Positions 51,801 through 63,523 of a stretch of DNA of 64,000 bases are shown here, one piece after another. The DNA lies in contig NC_042508.1 of the NCBI RefSeq assembly GCF_003054445.1, forward strand, positions 1,984,001 to 2,048,000, in the 5' to 3' direction. A program made the position numbers and the translations under genes. Numbering within the stretch: the stretch's first letter is position 1; every line of letters starts with the position of its first letter. The DNA is from Pichia kudriavzevii. Its lineage: Eukaryota > Ascomycota > Pichiomycetes > Pichiales > Pichiaceae. Below the pieces are notes generated by a model. The model saw nothing but the letters and a program-made list of their open reading frames with translations. It made no database searches and had not been told where the DNA came from.

Positions 51801-54800
51801 AAATTTTACCTCTAGATCATTCTGACTATAAGTTGCAAACCAAGGGATCAGAAGTTATTGGTTTTCGAGATGTTGTTATTAAAACACTAGTTTGTATCCA
51901 TAACGAAACCCAACAAATAACGGGTGTCTCATTGGCCCCAGTCCAGTTTGTTGATCTCGTTAAAACATTTATTTTGGTTTTTGTTGAGCGGGAGAACCAA
52001 CTTCAAACATTTCATTCGCATGTTATCAAAGGTTTGGATCACCTTAAGGAGACAAGCTTGAAAGTTAAGCAGTTAAGAGTATTATTAGTCGAAAAGAAGA
52101 AGAAACTTGAAGAAGAAGAACATAATGCCCGTAGTTTATTGGATAAAATGATTATCGATCAGAACGAAGCCGAGAGAAAACAAGATATGTCACTAAAAAT
52201 GCAAGAGCTTTTTGCTGAGCAAGAAAAAACTATGCTTTCCAAAAGACAGGCAGTTGTAGACGAATTGAAGGAAGTTGAATTTTTGATTGTAGAAGCACAA
52301 AATGGTGTTTTGAATATTAAAAAACAACACCTAACTGAACTCAGATCGATGAACAATCCACCAGACACTATAAAAATGATTTTAGAGTCTATATGTGTCA
52401 TGCTAGGATATAAGGTATCTACATGGAAGGATGTTCAATATGCAATTAGGCAAGATGATTTTATTACGAGCATTATCAGTTTTAACGGTGAAGAGCAAGT
52501 AACCCCAGAATTGATAAGGTTGATGGAAACGAAATACCTAAACAAACCAACATTTAACTATGAATCTGCCAATAGAGCAAGTAAGGCATGTGGGCCATTG
52601 CTGATTTGGGTACAGGCTCAGTTAAGGTACTTTTCCATTGTTGTGAAAGTCAAACCATTAAAAAAGCAGCTTCATAGATTAGAGTCGGAGCTTATGGACA
52701 CTAAGGCTAAGCTAATCGCTATTGATGGTATGATAACGGATCTGAAAAAAGAGGTTGAAAAGTACAAATTTGAGTATAGTGAGGCAATTGCTTTGAAGGA
52801 AAAGGTAAAACACGAAATGTTATCAGTTGAAGAAAAGCTTAACAGAAGTATTGCATTATTGAAGAATTTAACAGCAGAGAGAGCCAGGTGGGAGAAAAAC
52901 ATTGAAGAGTACGAAGAACAAAAAAGCACCCTCATCGGAAATGTTATCTTGATGTCATGCTTTATGAACTATTGTGGCTCTTGTTTACCTAATGTTCGAA
53001 CTAAGCTGATCCAAGTGTGGAAGAGTATCCTGAGTAGATACTATATACGGTATGACTCCAAGGGAACATGCTCAGAAATACTTGATGTTGCCAACGTTGA
53101 TCAGATAATTGAATGGCAAAGAATGGGTTTGCCAAATGATGAACAGTTCATTGGCAATACAGCAATTCTCAGCACACCATTTAATCAATCGTACAATTTT
53201 ATTATTGATCCTTCCAATACATTTTCTAAGTTTTTAGCACAGCTTATTAAACCCAGAAAGCTACTAATTTCAAGCTTTCTGGATCAGGAGTTTGGTAAAA
53301 AGCTTGAAAATTGTCTCAAATTTGGTGGTTCCTTTTTGATAAAAGATGGTGAACATTATGACCCAATAATCAACAGGCTGATATCTCAAGACATAAAGCT
53401 AATGGGATCTGGTAGGAAAGTTATTCAGATTGGATCGAAGGAAATTGACATGTCTCCAGACTTTTCTCTCTATATATTGACGAACGACCCTACATACACG
53501 CCATCCGCATTTATTGCGGCGAGAATGAAAGTCTTGAACTACTCGTATACTCCTCAGTCACTCAAAACTGAGGCATTAAATTTGACTATGCTAGTAAGAG
53601 AGCCGGATATTGAAAACAGCAGACTGGAACTATTAAGAAGAGGAAATGACTGTAAAGCAAAACTCAGGTCTTTGGAGGACGAGCTTCTAAAAATAATGAG
53701 TAGAAATAAAGAGAACATATTAGATGATGATGTTTTGCTAACCAAACTTGAGGCAACAAAAGAAGAAACGATCAATCTAGAAAAGCAAATGTTGGAAATT
53801 GATAAAGTGATGGAAAGCTATGAAACTAAAAGATCGCAATTTGAAAAGCTAGCAGACTTCTACTCAGATATTACACAGGTCATTGAACGTATGGTTGCTC
53901 TAAATAAAATCTACATATACTCAAACGACTATACCAGAAATATTTTGCATAAGACGTTATTACAGTACGGGGGTGTTGAAGTAGATAAGATATTGAAGTA
54001 CTTTGCGAGTGTTATTTTCAAGGAGACATCAACTTCTCTTATGAGTGGAGATATCAATATCTTCACTAACGTGCTAAAGGATCTCACGGGTGCTGACTGT
54101 ACTTCCGAAGTTAGTTTCAATGAATCTCTTATTAATGAACAATTCATAATCCTGAGATCATCGAAGGGTACAGATTCTTCTTTAAGAATCGAAGAGTCTT
54201 CTAGACACCAGAATGTGAAAACATTGAAGTATGCCCTTGGTTCAAACAATGGGCATAAAATTGCAACACAGATGATTTTAGACAATGTCGATTCAGGACA
54301 TTGGATTGTTTTGGAAAATATTGAACTATCAAATGAATTTCTAGAAAGCTTGAATGAAACAATTGTGAAAATAAAAGAGAATGAAAAACCATCGGATTTT
54401 AAAATATTCTTAACCTGTAGAATAGAAGCCGATCTTCCCGTTTTATTGCTGAAATCGTGTAAACAAATTGTGCTGGAAAGTGATATTACTCTGAAAAAGT
54501 CAATCATTGATCAAATCTTGAATGACTCCAGTACGTTAAACCTGAATACGTTGAATGAAAGGAGACCAAAGGAACTCAAGAAGATATTTTTAATACTGGT
54601 ATGGTTTTATTCGGTGATACTATCGAGATTAAGATTCGAATCGGGTTTCTCCAGACGCTATGAGATTAACCAAAACGATTTGAGAAATGCGGAAAAGTTT
54701 ATCTATGAAGTCGTTAAAAAAAATGATAATCAAATAAATGTTGCTGTTCTAAAGATAATTGAATATTTCACTGTTGAATTGATCTTTGGTGGTAAAATAG

Positions 54801-55093
54801 ACGATGCCAAAGACTTGAACTTCTTAGTCAATATGGGTAAAAAACTGTTTTGTGGTAACTTCTTTGAACCAAACTTTAATATTCTGAGATACACATCAGT
54901 TCCTGGCTTAAAATATAACATACCTAACGGATACAACAATTTGGAGTACGTAGAATGGATCAAGGGATTACCTGACAATGAGCCAATGGAATGGCTATGC
55001 CTACCATCTGATGCTGAAGACCAAGACAAAGCTTTAAGAATTTTAAGAGGTAAGGAGATGGAGAGGCTTCTATTACAACGTCAATTAGTCTAG
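42845..55093 (+). CDS. DYN1: Cytoplasmic dynein heavy chain DYN1, two exons
   Basis: Spliced CDS join(42845..43010, 43080..55093), 4059 residues; S. cerevisiae Dyn1 has 4092. The minus-end-directed microtubule motor that positions the spindle at the bud neck. Residues to about 1750 form the tail and linker. Six AAA modules follow; P-loops are seen at AAA1 (GPAGTGKT, 1807), AAA2 (GPSGFGKT, 2088), AAA3 (GPPGSGKT, 2447) and AAA4 (GPSGSGKT, 2789). AAA1 Walker B is CFDEFNR. The stalk coiled coil and microtubule-binding tip lie at about 3040-3340 (LLVEKKKKLEEEEHNARSLL ... LTAERARWEKNIEEYEEQKS). The second exon alone would open at TTG; the intron joins ESQGK-C-EITND. There is no other interruption. 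Confidence 0.97.
43011..43079 (+). other. Spliceosomal intron in DYN1 (69 nt)
   Basis: Donor GTATGT at 43011-43016, branch site TACTAAC at 43051-43057, acceptor TTACAG ending at 43079. The flanking T|GC forms a Cys codon. Unspliced transcript meets a TGA at 43031. Confidence 0.93.
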
Positions 55094-55312
55094 GCTGTAG
55101 CTAGGTGGTTAGTGGATAACGACTGTATATTTTTTTTTAAGAGCCAAAGATTGACTTGTATTTGTAGCATGAATCGAGTAGTTGTGCTTTTTTGTTTTTT
55201 TTTTTTTCGCCCTGAGTATGACAAAAGTAATACATCATAAAAGTCTCTCTGAACTTTCAGTAGTTTACACTCTTCTCACGTTCAACTTTGACAAAACAAA
55301 AAAAGTGAAACG

Positions 55313-56053
55313 ATGGGTATACTTTGGTGGAGCTCTAGCGCAAAACCTAAAACTGGTAACTCCGATAGCCTCAACCAAGACAGTGAGCCATTACCAAGCG
55401 ATCTTGCGAATTATTTAGAATCCAAGGACTCAGAGCTGAGTAACAGAGAATTCAAATCTTTACTTCGTAGACAGTCAGACAATGCCAAGATTTCTAAGGA
55501 GCTAGAAAAAGAGGATGAATCACAGTCACAGGATTTTCTTTCCATGGTTTCAGCACCTGCACAATCTGAAAAAGAAGCTGAAAAGAAAATCGAAGAGATA
55601 CGGTTGCCTACGCCAATATCAACTAGTCTGAATATGAAAACCCCAATGGATTATACCAATTACGAACTGGAGAAATACAAACGTGAGAACGACGAGAAGG
55701 AATGCGTGCTCATAAACTGCTCAGAGATTCAACACGCCTTCTTTGAATGTCTTGGGACACAAAGTGTTTGGGATAAAATTGGAGCCGCTACTAGCGTAGA
55801 TGGAGATCAATGCAATAAACTGGCTGATTTTTTCATGGCATGTACCAAAATTCAGAAGAATGCCTTTATAATGTTTGATTATTCTACCCTTTCTACTATT
55901 GAAGAGATGAAAAATGCAAGCAAGGGAATCGATGAAGTATTCACCAGAAACTTCCAAAGTCTTGACGATGTACAAGATAAAGAGAAGTTTCTCAGGTATA
56001 CCAAGGAATTAAGAGATAAAAGGGAAGAATTCTATCAAAGGTTCGGTAAATAG
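55313..56053 (+). CDS. Twin-CX9C (CHCH-like) protein with N-terminal MG, EMI1/DUF3128-like
   Basis: 246 residues, ATG start. Cys136-X9-Cys146 and Cys167-X9-Cys177, separated by 20 residues, make a twin CX9C helical hairpin like those oxidised by Mia40 in the mitochondrial intermembrane space; Cys131 is extra. The N-terminus MGILWWSSS has Gly2 and could be N-myristoylated. Residues 25-120 are polar and charged. After the hairpin comes NAFIMFDYSTLSTIEEMK and a charged helical tail. The order (MG-aromatic start, acidic linker, CX9C pair) recalls the Emi1/DUF3128 family, but I am unsure of the assignment. It lies 219 bp after DYN1 and is convergent with PMA1. Confidence 0.8.
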   Translation: MGILWWSSSAKPKTGNSDSLNQDSEPLPSDLANYLESKDSELSNREFKSLLRRQSDNAKISKELEKEDESQSQDFLSMVSAPAQSEKEAEKKIEEIRLPTPISTSLNMKTPMDYTNYELEKYKRENDEKECVLINCSEIQHAFFECLGTQSVWDKIGAATSVDGDQCNKLADFFMACTKIQKNAFIMFDYSTLSTIEEMKNASKGIDEVFTRNFQSLDDVQDKEKFLRYTKELRDKREEFYQRFGK

Positions 56054-56314
56054 AGATAAGAGAGGGGGATTGCACAAATCCTACAGAATGCAATCTAAGC
56101 TTGTACATACTCTTCTGTAGCCACCACCTACGCGATATACTTTCGTACTGTTTGTAATGGACAACTACTTCTAGAAATTGAAAATACAGAATTATTAAAA
56201 TTATTCAAAAAAAGTAAATTATAAAAGTAAGTAGATTAGATATTATAGATGAAAACTTAGATCTTTTTGAATATTGGGAAAATTAGAAAATTATCAACTA
56301 ACAAGGACAAACAC

Positions 56315-59044
56315 TTAGGTTGACTTTTCATGTTGAGTGGAAACTCTCTTCATTGCAGCAACGAAATCTTCGAAAGATCTGTTGTCTTCCTTCTTCTTCA
56401 TTGGCTTACCGTTCATCAATCTGTCGAATTTTTCAGATTCAGACATCACGTAGTACGCACCACCCAAGACACAGAAGGTACCAAAAGACCAAATCCAGAC
56501 TCTAACGACAGTAACAATGTCGTTCCAGTTTTGAGACCACCAGCCGAATAAGGTGAAACAGGTAGCAATGATATCAACAATCAAAACTGCACCAGATAAT
56601 TGCCATGATGGAATAGAAGACCAGAATGGACCAGCAGCTCTAGTAATGAAAATCAACCAGTTTTCAGTCAAAGAAATTTGCAAGAAAAGAACACCATCAA
56701 TAGAACCAAAGTTTTGGATAATACCACCCTTTGGCAAGAACATGGTAGTTAAAGTAATCCAAGTACCAATAGCTAAGAAGATACCTAAGATAATAGACAT
56801 ACCCCATAATCTTGGTAAGTTCCACTTAACAGGCTTTGGAGCATATGGAGCATTATCATAAGCAATAGCAAGAGTAGCAACATCAGCGAAAATAGCAATG
56901 AAAACAACTAAGTCAATGTTCAAAGATTCATCAAGAATAACAATCCATAAACCTAAGAAAATTTCCAAGTGTAAAGACAATGCAATTCTGTAAACAACAT
57001 AAGAGTACATTCTGTGGAAAATTTGTCTGGAGGTCTTCAAAGCATCAATAATAGCAGATAAACCTGGAGCAAGGAAAACAATATCAGCAGCAGATCTTGC
57101 AGCATCAGAAGCACCTTCGACGGCAATACCGGTATCAGCCTTCTTTAAAGATGGGGCATCATTGACACCATCACCAGTCATAGCAACTAAATAACCTCTT
57201 TCTTGCAAGATTTCAACGACATTATACTTGTGTTGTGGGAAAACTTCAGCAAAACCATCTGCATTTTCAACGAAATCGTACAATTCAGAACCTGCCATGT
57301 CACCACCACCGCCTAAACCTAATCTTTCAGCATCAAAAATTTGATCACCTAAACCTAATTGTCTACATGTTTCCTTAGCAATACCAACAGCATCACCAGT
57401 TAACATCTTGACTCTTAAACCTAATCTTCTTGCTTCAGCAACGGTAGCAGCAGTATCATCTCTTGGAGGATCCATACATGGCATAATACCCAAGATTTCC
57501 CAATGACCTTCACCTCTCTTTCTTGCAACACCTAAAGATCTGAAACCTCTAGAAGCAAATTCCTCAACCTTATTTTGATAAGCTTCAAGAATATCTTCTG
57601 GAATAGGATGGTCTTCAGCAACAGTCTTTAAAACGAATAATGGAGCACCTTTAACACAAATAATAGTTTCACCTTCTGGAGATTCAACAATAGCAGTAAC
57701 CTTCTTAGAAACTGGATCGAATGGTTGGAATTCAATAGTCTTGTATTCCTTCATTGCAGCTCTAGCCTTTGGATAGTTAATTAAAGATTTCAAGAAAGCC
57801 TTATCAATTGCATCTAAACCCTTCTTCTTTCTAGAAGCAGCCAAACATGCAGTCAACATCAAGTCATCTGGTTCAACACCTGCAACAGTGTATGGTTCGT
57901 GTAAAGATAACTTGTTCTTGGTTAAAGTACCAGTCTTATCAGAACACAAGATTTCAACACCAGCCAAGGATTCAATAGCAGATAACTTTTGAACAATAGC
58001 TTGCTTCTTAGCCAAGTAAGCTGCACCAACAGCCATGGTAGTAGTAACAACAGCTGGCAAACCAACTGGAACACCAATAATGGTAATTGCTAAAGAGTAT
58101 CTTAAAATTCTAACAATTGGGTCAGATCTGTAGAAACATGCAGCCCAAACTGGTAACAAGGTAAGAATAACCAAAACTAATAAAAGAGTACCAATACCAT
58201 TCAAAACTTCAGTAAAGTGACCTTGACCACCAGAAGCCTTGTTAACTAAAGCAGCAGCTCTACCAACAAAAGTGTTATCACCAGTAGCAGTAACAATCAT
58301 GTAACCTTCACCTCTCTTGACAGTGGAAGAAGAGAAGGTTGGATCATTACAATGCTTATCAACAGCTAAAGATTCACCAGTAATAGCGGATTGATCAACT
58401 TGAAGAAAACAGTCTGGAGAAACCAACTTACCATCAGCTGGAATGACAGTACCATCTTCAACATACAAGATATCACCTGGAACAACTTCATTAGCTGGAA
58501 CATCAACTCTTTGACCATCTCTTAAACAAATAGCAGTGTTTGCTAAAGTTTTCTTCAATTCATCAACAATAGAACCTGCTTGATATTCTTGAATGAAACC
58601 AACAGCAGCATTAAGCATCAATAAACCACAAATAACACCGAAATCGACCCAATCTTCTAAACCACAGGCTAAAATAGCTGCAGCTTCCATAACGAATTGA
58701 ATTGGACCAATAAAGAACATACAAAACTTCAGAATCAAGTTTTCTTGTTCTTCAGACATTTGGTTAAGACCAAACTTCTTTCTTCTCTTTTGAACTTCAG
58801 CAGAAGACAAACCAGTATTAATGTCAGTTTGTAAATATTCTTCTGGAACTTCAGTGTATGAGCCAGAAACTTCTTCATCAGAATCTTCGTCATCGTCACC
58901 TTCACCAGCAGCATGATGGTGATGGGATTGCAATTCCATGACTAATTCGTCAATATCCTCTTCTTCGTCATCGGATTCAGCGTTTGCTGGTGCAACAGCT
59001 GGTGCCTTTTCAGCAACAGGATCGTGAACTTCCTTTTCAGACAT
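56315..59044 (-). CDS. PMA1: Plasma membrane H+-ATPase PMA1
   Basis: 909 residues, ATG start; S. cerevisiae Pma1 has 918. A P3A-type ATPase that pumps protons out and sets the plasma membrane potential. The phosphorylated Asp is residue 369 ([11 protein letters not shown]); [21 protein letters not shown] and [18 protein letters not shown] are intact, and ten membrane segments are seen. The C-terminal autoinhibitory tail ends [12 protein letters not shown], keeping the Ser-Thr pair phosphorylated on glucose activation. An acidic N-terminus with a His run (residues 40-43) is unusual only in composition. Codon use is strongly biased to preferred codons (TTG, AGA, GGT), as expected for a very abundant protein. 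Confidence 0.98.
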   Translation of the reverse strand: MSEKEVHDPVAEKAPAVAPANAESDDEEEDIDELVMELQSHHHHAAGEGDDDEDSDEEVSGSYTEVPEEYLQTDINTGLSSAEVQKRRKKFGLNQMSEEQENLILKFCMFFIGPIQFVMEAAAILACGLEDWVDFGVICGLLMLNAAVGFIQEYQAGSIVDELKKTLANTAICLRDGQRVDVPANEVVPGDILYVEDGTVIPADGKLVSPDCFLQVDQSAITGESLAVDKHCNDPTFSSSTVKRGEGYMIVTATGDNTFVGRAAALVNKASGGQGHFTEVLNGIGTLLLVLVILTLLPVWAACFYRSDPIVRILRYSLAITIIGVPVGLPAVVTTTMAVGAAYLAKKQAIVQKLSAIESLAGVEILCSDKTGTLTKNKLSLHEPYTVAGVEPDDLMLTACLAASRKKKGLDAIDKAFLKSLINYPKARAAMKEYKTIEFQPFDPVSKKVTAIVESPEGETIICVKGAPLFVLKTVAEDHPIPEDILEAYQNKVEEFASRGFRSLGVARKRGEGHWEILGIMPCMDPPRDDTAATVAEARRLGLRVKMLTGDAVGIAKETCRQLGLGDQIFDAERLGLGGGGDMAGSELYDFVENADGFAEVFPQHKYNVVEILQERGYLVAMTGDGVNDAPSLKKADTGIAVEGASDAARSAADIVFLAPGLSAIIDALKTSRQIFHRMYSYVVYRIALSLHLEIFLGLWIVILDESLNIDLVVFIAIFADVATLAIAYDNAPYAPKPVKWNLPRLWGMSIILGIFLAIGTWITLTTMFLPKGGIIQNFGSIDGVLFLQISLTENWLIFITRAAGPFWSSIPSWQLSGAVLIVDIIATCFTLFGWWSQNWNDIVTVVRVWIWSFGTFCVLGGAYYVMSESEKFDRLMNGKPMKKKEDNRSFEDFVAAMKRVSTQHEKST

Positions 59045-61357
59045 CTTTATTTAAGCAAATTCAACAAGTACTAAACTCAAAAAAACTTTGATAATTTTTT
59101 TTTTGGATATGTGTGTTTGCTTGTTTTTTTAATTGTATTTTTAATCGTTTATTAAAAATTGAATTGAATTAAAATAAATTTAAAAATAAATTATATTTAA
59201 TTCCAACGAACGAAATTCGAAAATTAAAAAAATGAGTTAACTTGTTGGGTATCTGATACTTAATAAAAGAGTACTGGAGAAAGAATAGAGTAAAAAAAAT
59301 AATAATAAAATTACAAGAAAAATAACAAGGTAAAAGAGAGGAAAAGAGTACAAGAGGAAAACTTTAAGAAGTTGGGAAAGCTGAGCATTTTAACCAACTG
59401 GCTGAACTTGTGGCTATATATGTGGAAATTGGAGTTGAGGGAGCGCCAGCCATGTGGCAGAACAGATTAGCGGGAATTTCAGCGCCAGAAAGCCATAGAG
59501 TTGTTTACACGAGCATGGGAATTTACTAGAAACGACTCTCCGCGCTTGCCCAATGCGGGCAAACGTAAACAGCGGAGGGGCAAACGGGGCAATAGTTCGC
59601 GAGGACGGGCCATTGGCCAATTAGAGACACCATTCCGAAATACCCGGTGGCCTGCGGTGACAGAGACGCACCTTATTTGTCCAGGGGAAAAAATGGAAAA
59701 TCTTTTATTGCCAATTCAGATAACGAAAATACCCGAAATTGGTTCGTTCTCTGCCATGGTGAGAATTAACAGGTTTTTTTTTTTTTATTTTTTTATTTGT
59801 TCCAATTCACTCTTTGACGATGTCATCCGCACGTGACCTATCTCCACGGATATATACGGTAGTATTTAAAAATCTCTCAATGCATACTCGTTCTAGATTG
59901 AGTAACCCAGAAACCCCGCGGAATTAACCACATTCTATATTTTGGTTTGCTACACATTCACCTCTTAGAAAACACATAAATTACAATCCATACCACATAT
60001 ATATGGAAGATGGAATCTACATGGACAACCCATCAGAGATCAACATATATTTTCTCTCTGTAGGATGGAATTGAAGGGATAACACTGAAGTCGGGATCTA
60101 TGTGTATGTGAATTCTAAATTCAACTTCTTCTACTATGCTTGCTCTAAACTAAACGCAATCTCTTCTCCGTCCCCCCGTTTTCCGTTAAATGCGTAATTG
60201 TATCCACTTGTAGGAATAGTATGTCTATGTTTGCAATAGACAATAGCACATGGGAAAACAAAAAAAAAAAAATTGAATTGTGGATACCATACTTCCGCAT
60301 GCTTGCTATCGTCTATTACTAAAGGTGCCTGAACGCTACAAACGTTGTAGAATCTCTGAACGGTCGGAACTCTCTAATTCCACAAATCACATTCCCGCCA
60401 CGGGCGGTTGTCCAAAATAGTCTTCCCGCCCGCTTCGGTGCCCGCTATTGAATACCTCAACAATTGTAAACAAACAAGTCGCTTAATTGAATTAGACGAC
60501 GGCTCAGCTAGTTCAACAAAAACATATGTTTAAAAGGAAAATCGCGCTTCTCTCGGCCCCGTTTTTCCCGCTTTTCCACCAATCCGTATCAATCTACACT
60601 GTGGAAACACATTCCGATACAATACCATGATGTACCCTATATTATTCTACCGTCCTATAATGTACTATACTATGCCGTACTATACTATACGGTAATATCT
60701 TATAAATACAATCGCGGCGAAAAACCGTTGATGCGGATACAGCGATAAACACCGCTGTGGCATTTTTTCCATGGAAGTATTTCCGCATTTTCTTCCTTTT
60801 TGTCTCGGCCTCTGTTGTGCCTGGTCCGTTTAACTAGGTTTCAACCTTTCCCCATATTACCCTCAATCAGGGTTTCCAATGTCTCTCTAGTCTGCTTGTA
60901 CCGCCACCTGTCATAGAGTCCTCACAGCCGTTGTGGAAATCTTTAGGTGGTCTCTATTGATAATCAAGTGGCGCAATTGGTTATAGAATATCATCGATAT
61001 AGTAGTGTCTATTTCTCTGTAAATGGATATATCTATGTATATACAATTTACATATTGATATGTAAAGTGTCTTTTATACCTTCCTTGGAGTTCGTGGCTA
61101 TCCCCCCCCTTTTCCTGGATTTAAGTCCTCATGCTGCCTTGGACCCATTGAAGGGGCCTCCATCTGTCCCCAGTGGCTTGATGCTGCTACTCGTGGCTGT
61201 TCAATTGGAACCCTTGTGGCTGAAATGGCATGGAATGTTTATTCTAAACAGACATAACCTTCTCCCAACCTGTGCGGTGGTTTTCCATTCTTGTCAGCTG
61301 AGCCGCCAGATGGACATATAGAGCAATAGTAAACAACTGTAAAAATTAGGCGCGACG

Positions 61358-61597
61358 ATGAAAGAAAAAGAAGACCCCTCAACCAAAAGATGGCGAATAG
61401 CTCAGGCACGTGATGCCGCTTACAACAGTATAGAATGTTGTGCACGTTGCATTTGTGTTACTTCTTCAAGCAACATGGACCATATAGTGTTCACAAAAGC
61501 CTATGCAGACCGTCAAATCAAAGATGGCTGTTCAAACCAAATGTATTGGAAACTATTTGGATCCAGCAAAGTCTTGGTAGTATTGCATTGTAAATAA
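61358..61597 (+). CDS. Possible small Cys-containing ORF, unrecognised
   Basis: 79 codons with ATG start (MKEKEDPSTKRWRIAQ...), five cysteines (CCARCIC and two later), no signal peptide or membrane segment. It lies 466 bp before the PSH1 start in an otherwise gene-free region. I have no family for it, and an ORF of this length can arise by chance in 3 kb; listed only as a candidate. Confidence 0.2.
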   Translation: MKEKEDPSTKRWRIAQARDAAYNSIECCARCICVTSSSNMDHIVFTKAYADRQIKDGCSNQMYWKLFGSSKVLVVLHCK

Positions 61598-62017
61598 AGG
61601 ATGTTTTATAACTTGTGTTTTGTCTGCAAGACTTTTCTTAAATTTTACTAGTCATAATATATATTCTTTGTGAAGTAAAACAAAAAAAACACCAAATGTA
61701 TCAGGCTCGAGAATATGTTGATTATTATTGACTATACATCGAACATTGTATCTATTTTCAAAAAATCCCTCCTATACTACATTCCATACTCTATGTTTGA
61801 TGGAAAACTACCACAATGACCGAATTTTCCTAAACCTACCCATATAGCTTCAATATGTGTTAAATGTCTATTAGGAATGGTGTTTATTATAAATCAATTT
61901 GCCAAACGCGCGATACCAAAACAAGGAAATTCAACAAAAAAAAAAAAAAAGAAATCCACCATCTGAAACCTCTAGTACAAGCCTTCAGTGATCATCTCAT
62001 CTTTTCAATATCTGAAA

Positions 62018-62062
62018 ATGTCAAGTAATTCCAACTGTTTTAAGGCATCGTTTATTGGCTAG
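62018..62062 (+). other. In-frame upstream ORF abutting PSH1
   Basis: ATG at 62018 opens 14 codons (MSSNSNCFKASFIG) and stops at TAG 62060-62062, directly followed by the PSH1 ATG at 62063 in the same frame. It could act as a translation-lowering uORF or give rare read-through. Confidence 0.55.
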
Positions 62063-63421
62063 ATGGATGCGTTAACAAACATACTCCTCATTCCACAATT
62101 ATCCGGTGAAGATGTTGATGAGAACACAAAGAGATCCTTATTAAAGGCTCACAATTCTGCATTGGTAGAATTGGTGAAGAACATATCTTGTCCCATATGC
62201 CAGGACGTTCCAACACAACCTTACATGTTGCCACTCTGTGGACACAGCTTTTGTTATTCATGCATCAAGTACTGGTTTCAGTGTAATCCGTCGTGTCCAG
62301 TATGTAGAATGGCCATTGGTGAAAATAAACCTGTGGTGAACCACTCTTTGAAGAGAGTCATTGATTTGACTTTGGAAAAAGTCAAGCATCTGGAAGAAAT
62401 GGTTGTTCACGATCAAGAAGAAATTGATAAAAACCTAGACGCATGGTATAGGGAGAAAAACGAAGAGTTTGAAAGTGACAAGGCAAGCGATTTCCCATGG
62501 TTGAAGAAAATTGCTTCAAATTGGGGGAGAGCTGTTGTTGACGATGAGGATGGTGTCCCCAGATGTTCTGCATGCCACTGGGAACTAATTGATGGTCATT
62601 GTGAAAACTGTGGCAGACAAATGGTGGGGTGGCAATCGAGAACTGATGGCGATGAATTGGATGATGACATTGATGAAGATGATGAGGATGAAGATGAAGA
62701 TCTCGTGGGTCCCTCGATGAATGTCAGAGAATCTCTGAATTCAGAAGACGAGGATTGGAATGAATATGATAATGGATTGAGAGATATGAGGGGTTCTGTT
62801 GTGCAAATAGAAGCGGAAGAGAGTGAGGAGGATGAAACTGATACACCCAGAAGTCACAGCCAAAAAGATGATCCATATGCTTTCAATAGTTATGAAAGCG
62901 ATGACGGATTTGTTGTTGATGATGATGATGATGAGGAGGAGGATATTGCTGATGAAGAGCTTGATGACAGTGAAGACAACAACGAATACCTGAATACTTC
63001 AGACGTTGAAATCGTAGACGAGGGTATGGTTTCTGGAGATGAAGATATTATTAGAAGAGGAAGGAGTAATAGGGGAGCAATTGACTTCGACTCTCAATCA
63101 GAGGAGAATGAGTTTGATGAAAAACTGATTACGAAGAGAAGAAAACCTGTGGTTTTAAATTCTGATGATTCTGAGCATGACAGCATTGATCTGTCTCATG
63201 ACTCGGATGATGATTTCGTGAAAACTTTAAAAGAAGGAAGGAACAAAAAAGTGGAGGACTCAGACAGTACAGAAGATGGCAACTACGAAGAGGATGATTT
63301 GATAGTAGACCTGTCTACTAAAAAACATAATCATAGCAACGAGGGGAAAAAAAGAAAGCATAACAACAAGAGGAAGCCCAAGCATAAACATCACAAACAC
63401 AAGAAAAGCAAGAATTCTTGA
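62063..63421 (+). CDS. PSH1: RING E3 ubiquitin ligase PSH1
   Basis: 452 residues, ATG start. A C3HC4 RING lies at 43-81 (Cys43, 46, 59, His61, Cys64, 67, 78, 81), followed by a helical segment and a second zinc motif RCSACHWELIDGHCENCG (about 167-184), both matching S. cerevisiae Psh1 (406 residues; RCSNCHWEL in the same place). Psh1 ubiquitylates the centromeric histone variant Cse4 when it is mislocated, in the nucleus. The C-terminal half is very acidic (Asp/Glu/Ser runs, as in Psh1) and ends in a His/Lys-rich tail (HNNKRKPKHKHHKHKKSKNS) that I do not recall from the S. cerevisiae protein. Confidence 0.9.
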   Translation: MDALTNILLIPQLSGEDVDENTKRSLLKAHNSALVELVKNISCPICQDVPTQPYMLPLCGHSFCYSCIKYWFQCNPSCPVCRMAIGENKPVVNHSLKRVIDLTLEKVKHLEEMVVHDQEEIDKNLDAWYREKNEEFESDKASDFPWLKKIASNWGRAVVDDEDGVPRCSACHWELIDGHCENCGRQMVGWQSRTDGDELDDDIDEDDEDEDEDLVGPSMNVRESLNSEDEDWNEYDNGLRDMRGSVVQIEAEESEEDETDTPRSHSQKDDPYAFNSYESDDGFVVDDDDDEEEDIADEELDDSEDNNEYLNTSDVEIVDEGMVSGDEDIIRRGRSNRGAIDFDSQSEENEFDEKLITKRRKPVVLNSDDSEHDSIDLSHDSDDDFVKTLKEGRNKKVEDSDSTEDGNYEEDDLIVDLSTKKHNHSNEGKKRKHNNKRKPKHKHHKHKKSKNS

Positions 63422-63523
63422 CTCACATTTCAATTTACTACACGGTTTTATTCAATTGGTCATTTATATATATATACATGGATGCTTTATAACTAACGCT
63501 CTTCTATTTGCTAAATAAATACT

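Larger units (their letters stand above)
59045..62062. other. 3-kb divergent intergenic region between PMA1 and PSH1
   Basis: A long region, as expected upstream of a very highly expressed gene. It contains T-rich runs (about 59775-59800), CACGTG at 59830-59835 and 61407-61412, short GC-rich patches (for example 60395-60435), and ACTATA-type microsatellite pieces (60660-60690). An ATG-opened 79-codon frame at 61358-61597 is listed separately; the 124-codon frame at 60947-61321 begins at GTG and is hydrophobic low-complexity sequence. No RNA gene was recognised by eye. Confidence 0.55.

Noticed and set aside
60947-61321. 124-codon frame in the PMA1-PSH1 gap
   Set aside because: It opens at GTG and its sequence is hydrophobic and low in structure; no homologue recognised.
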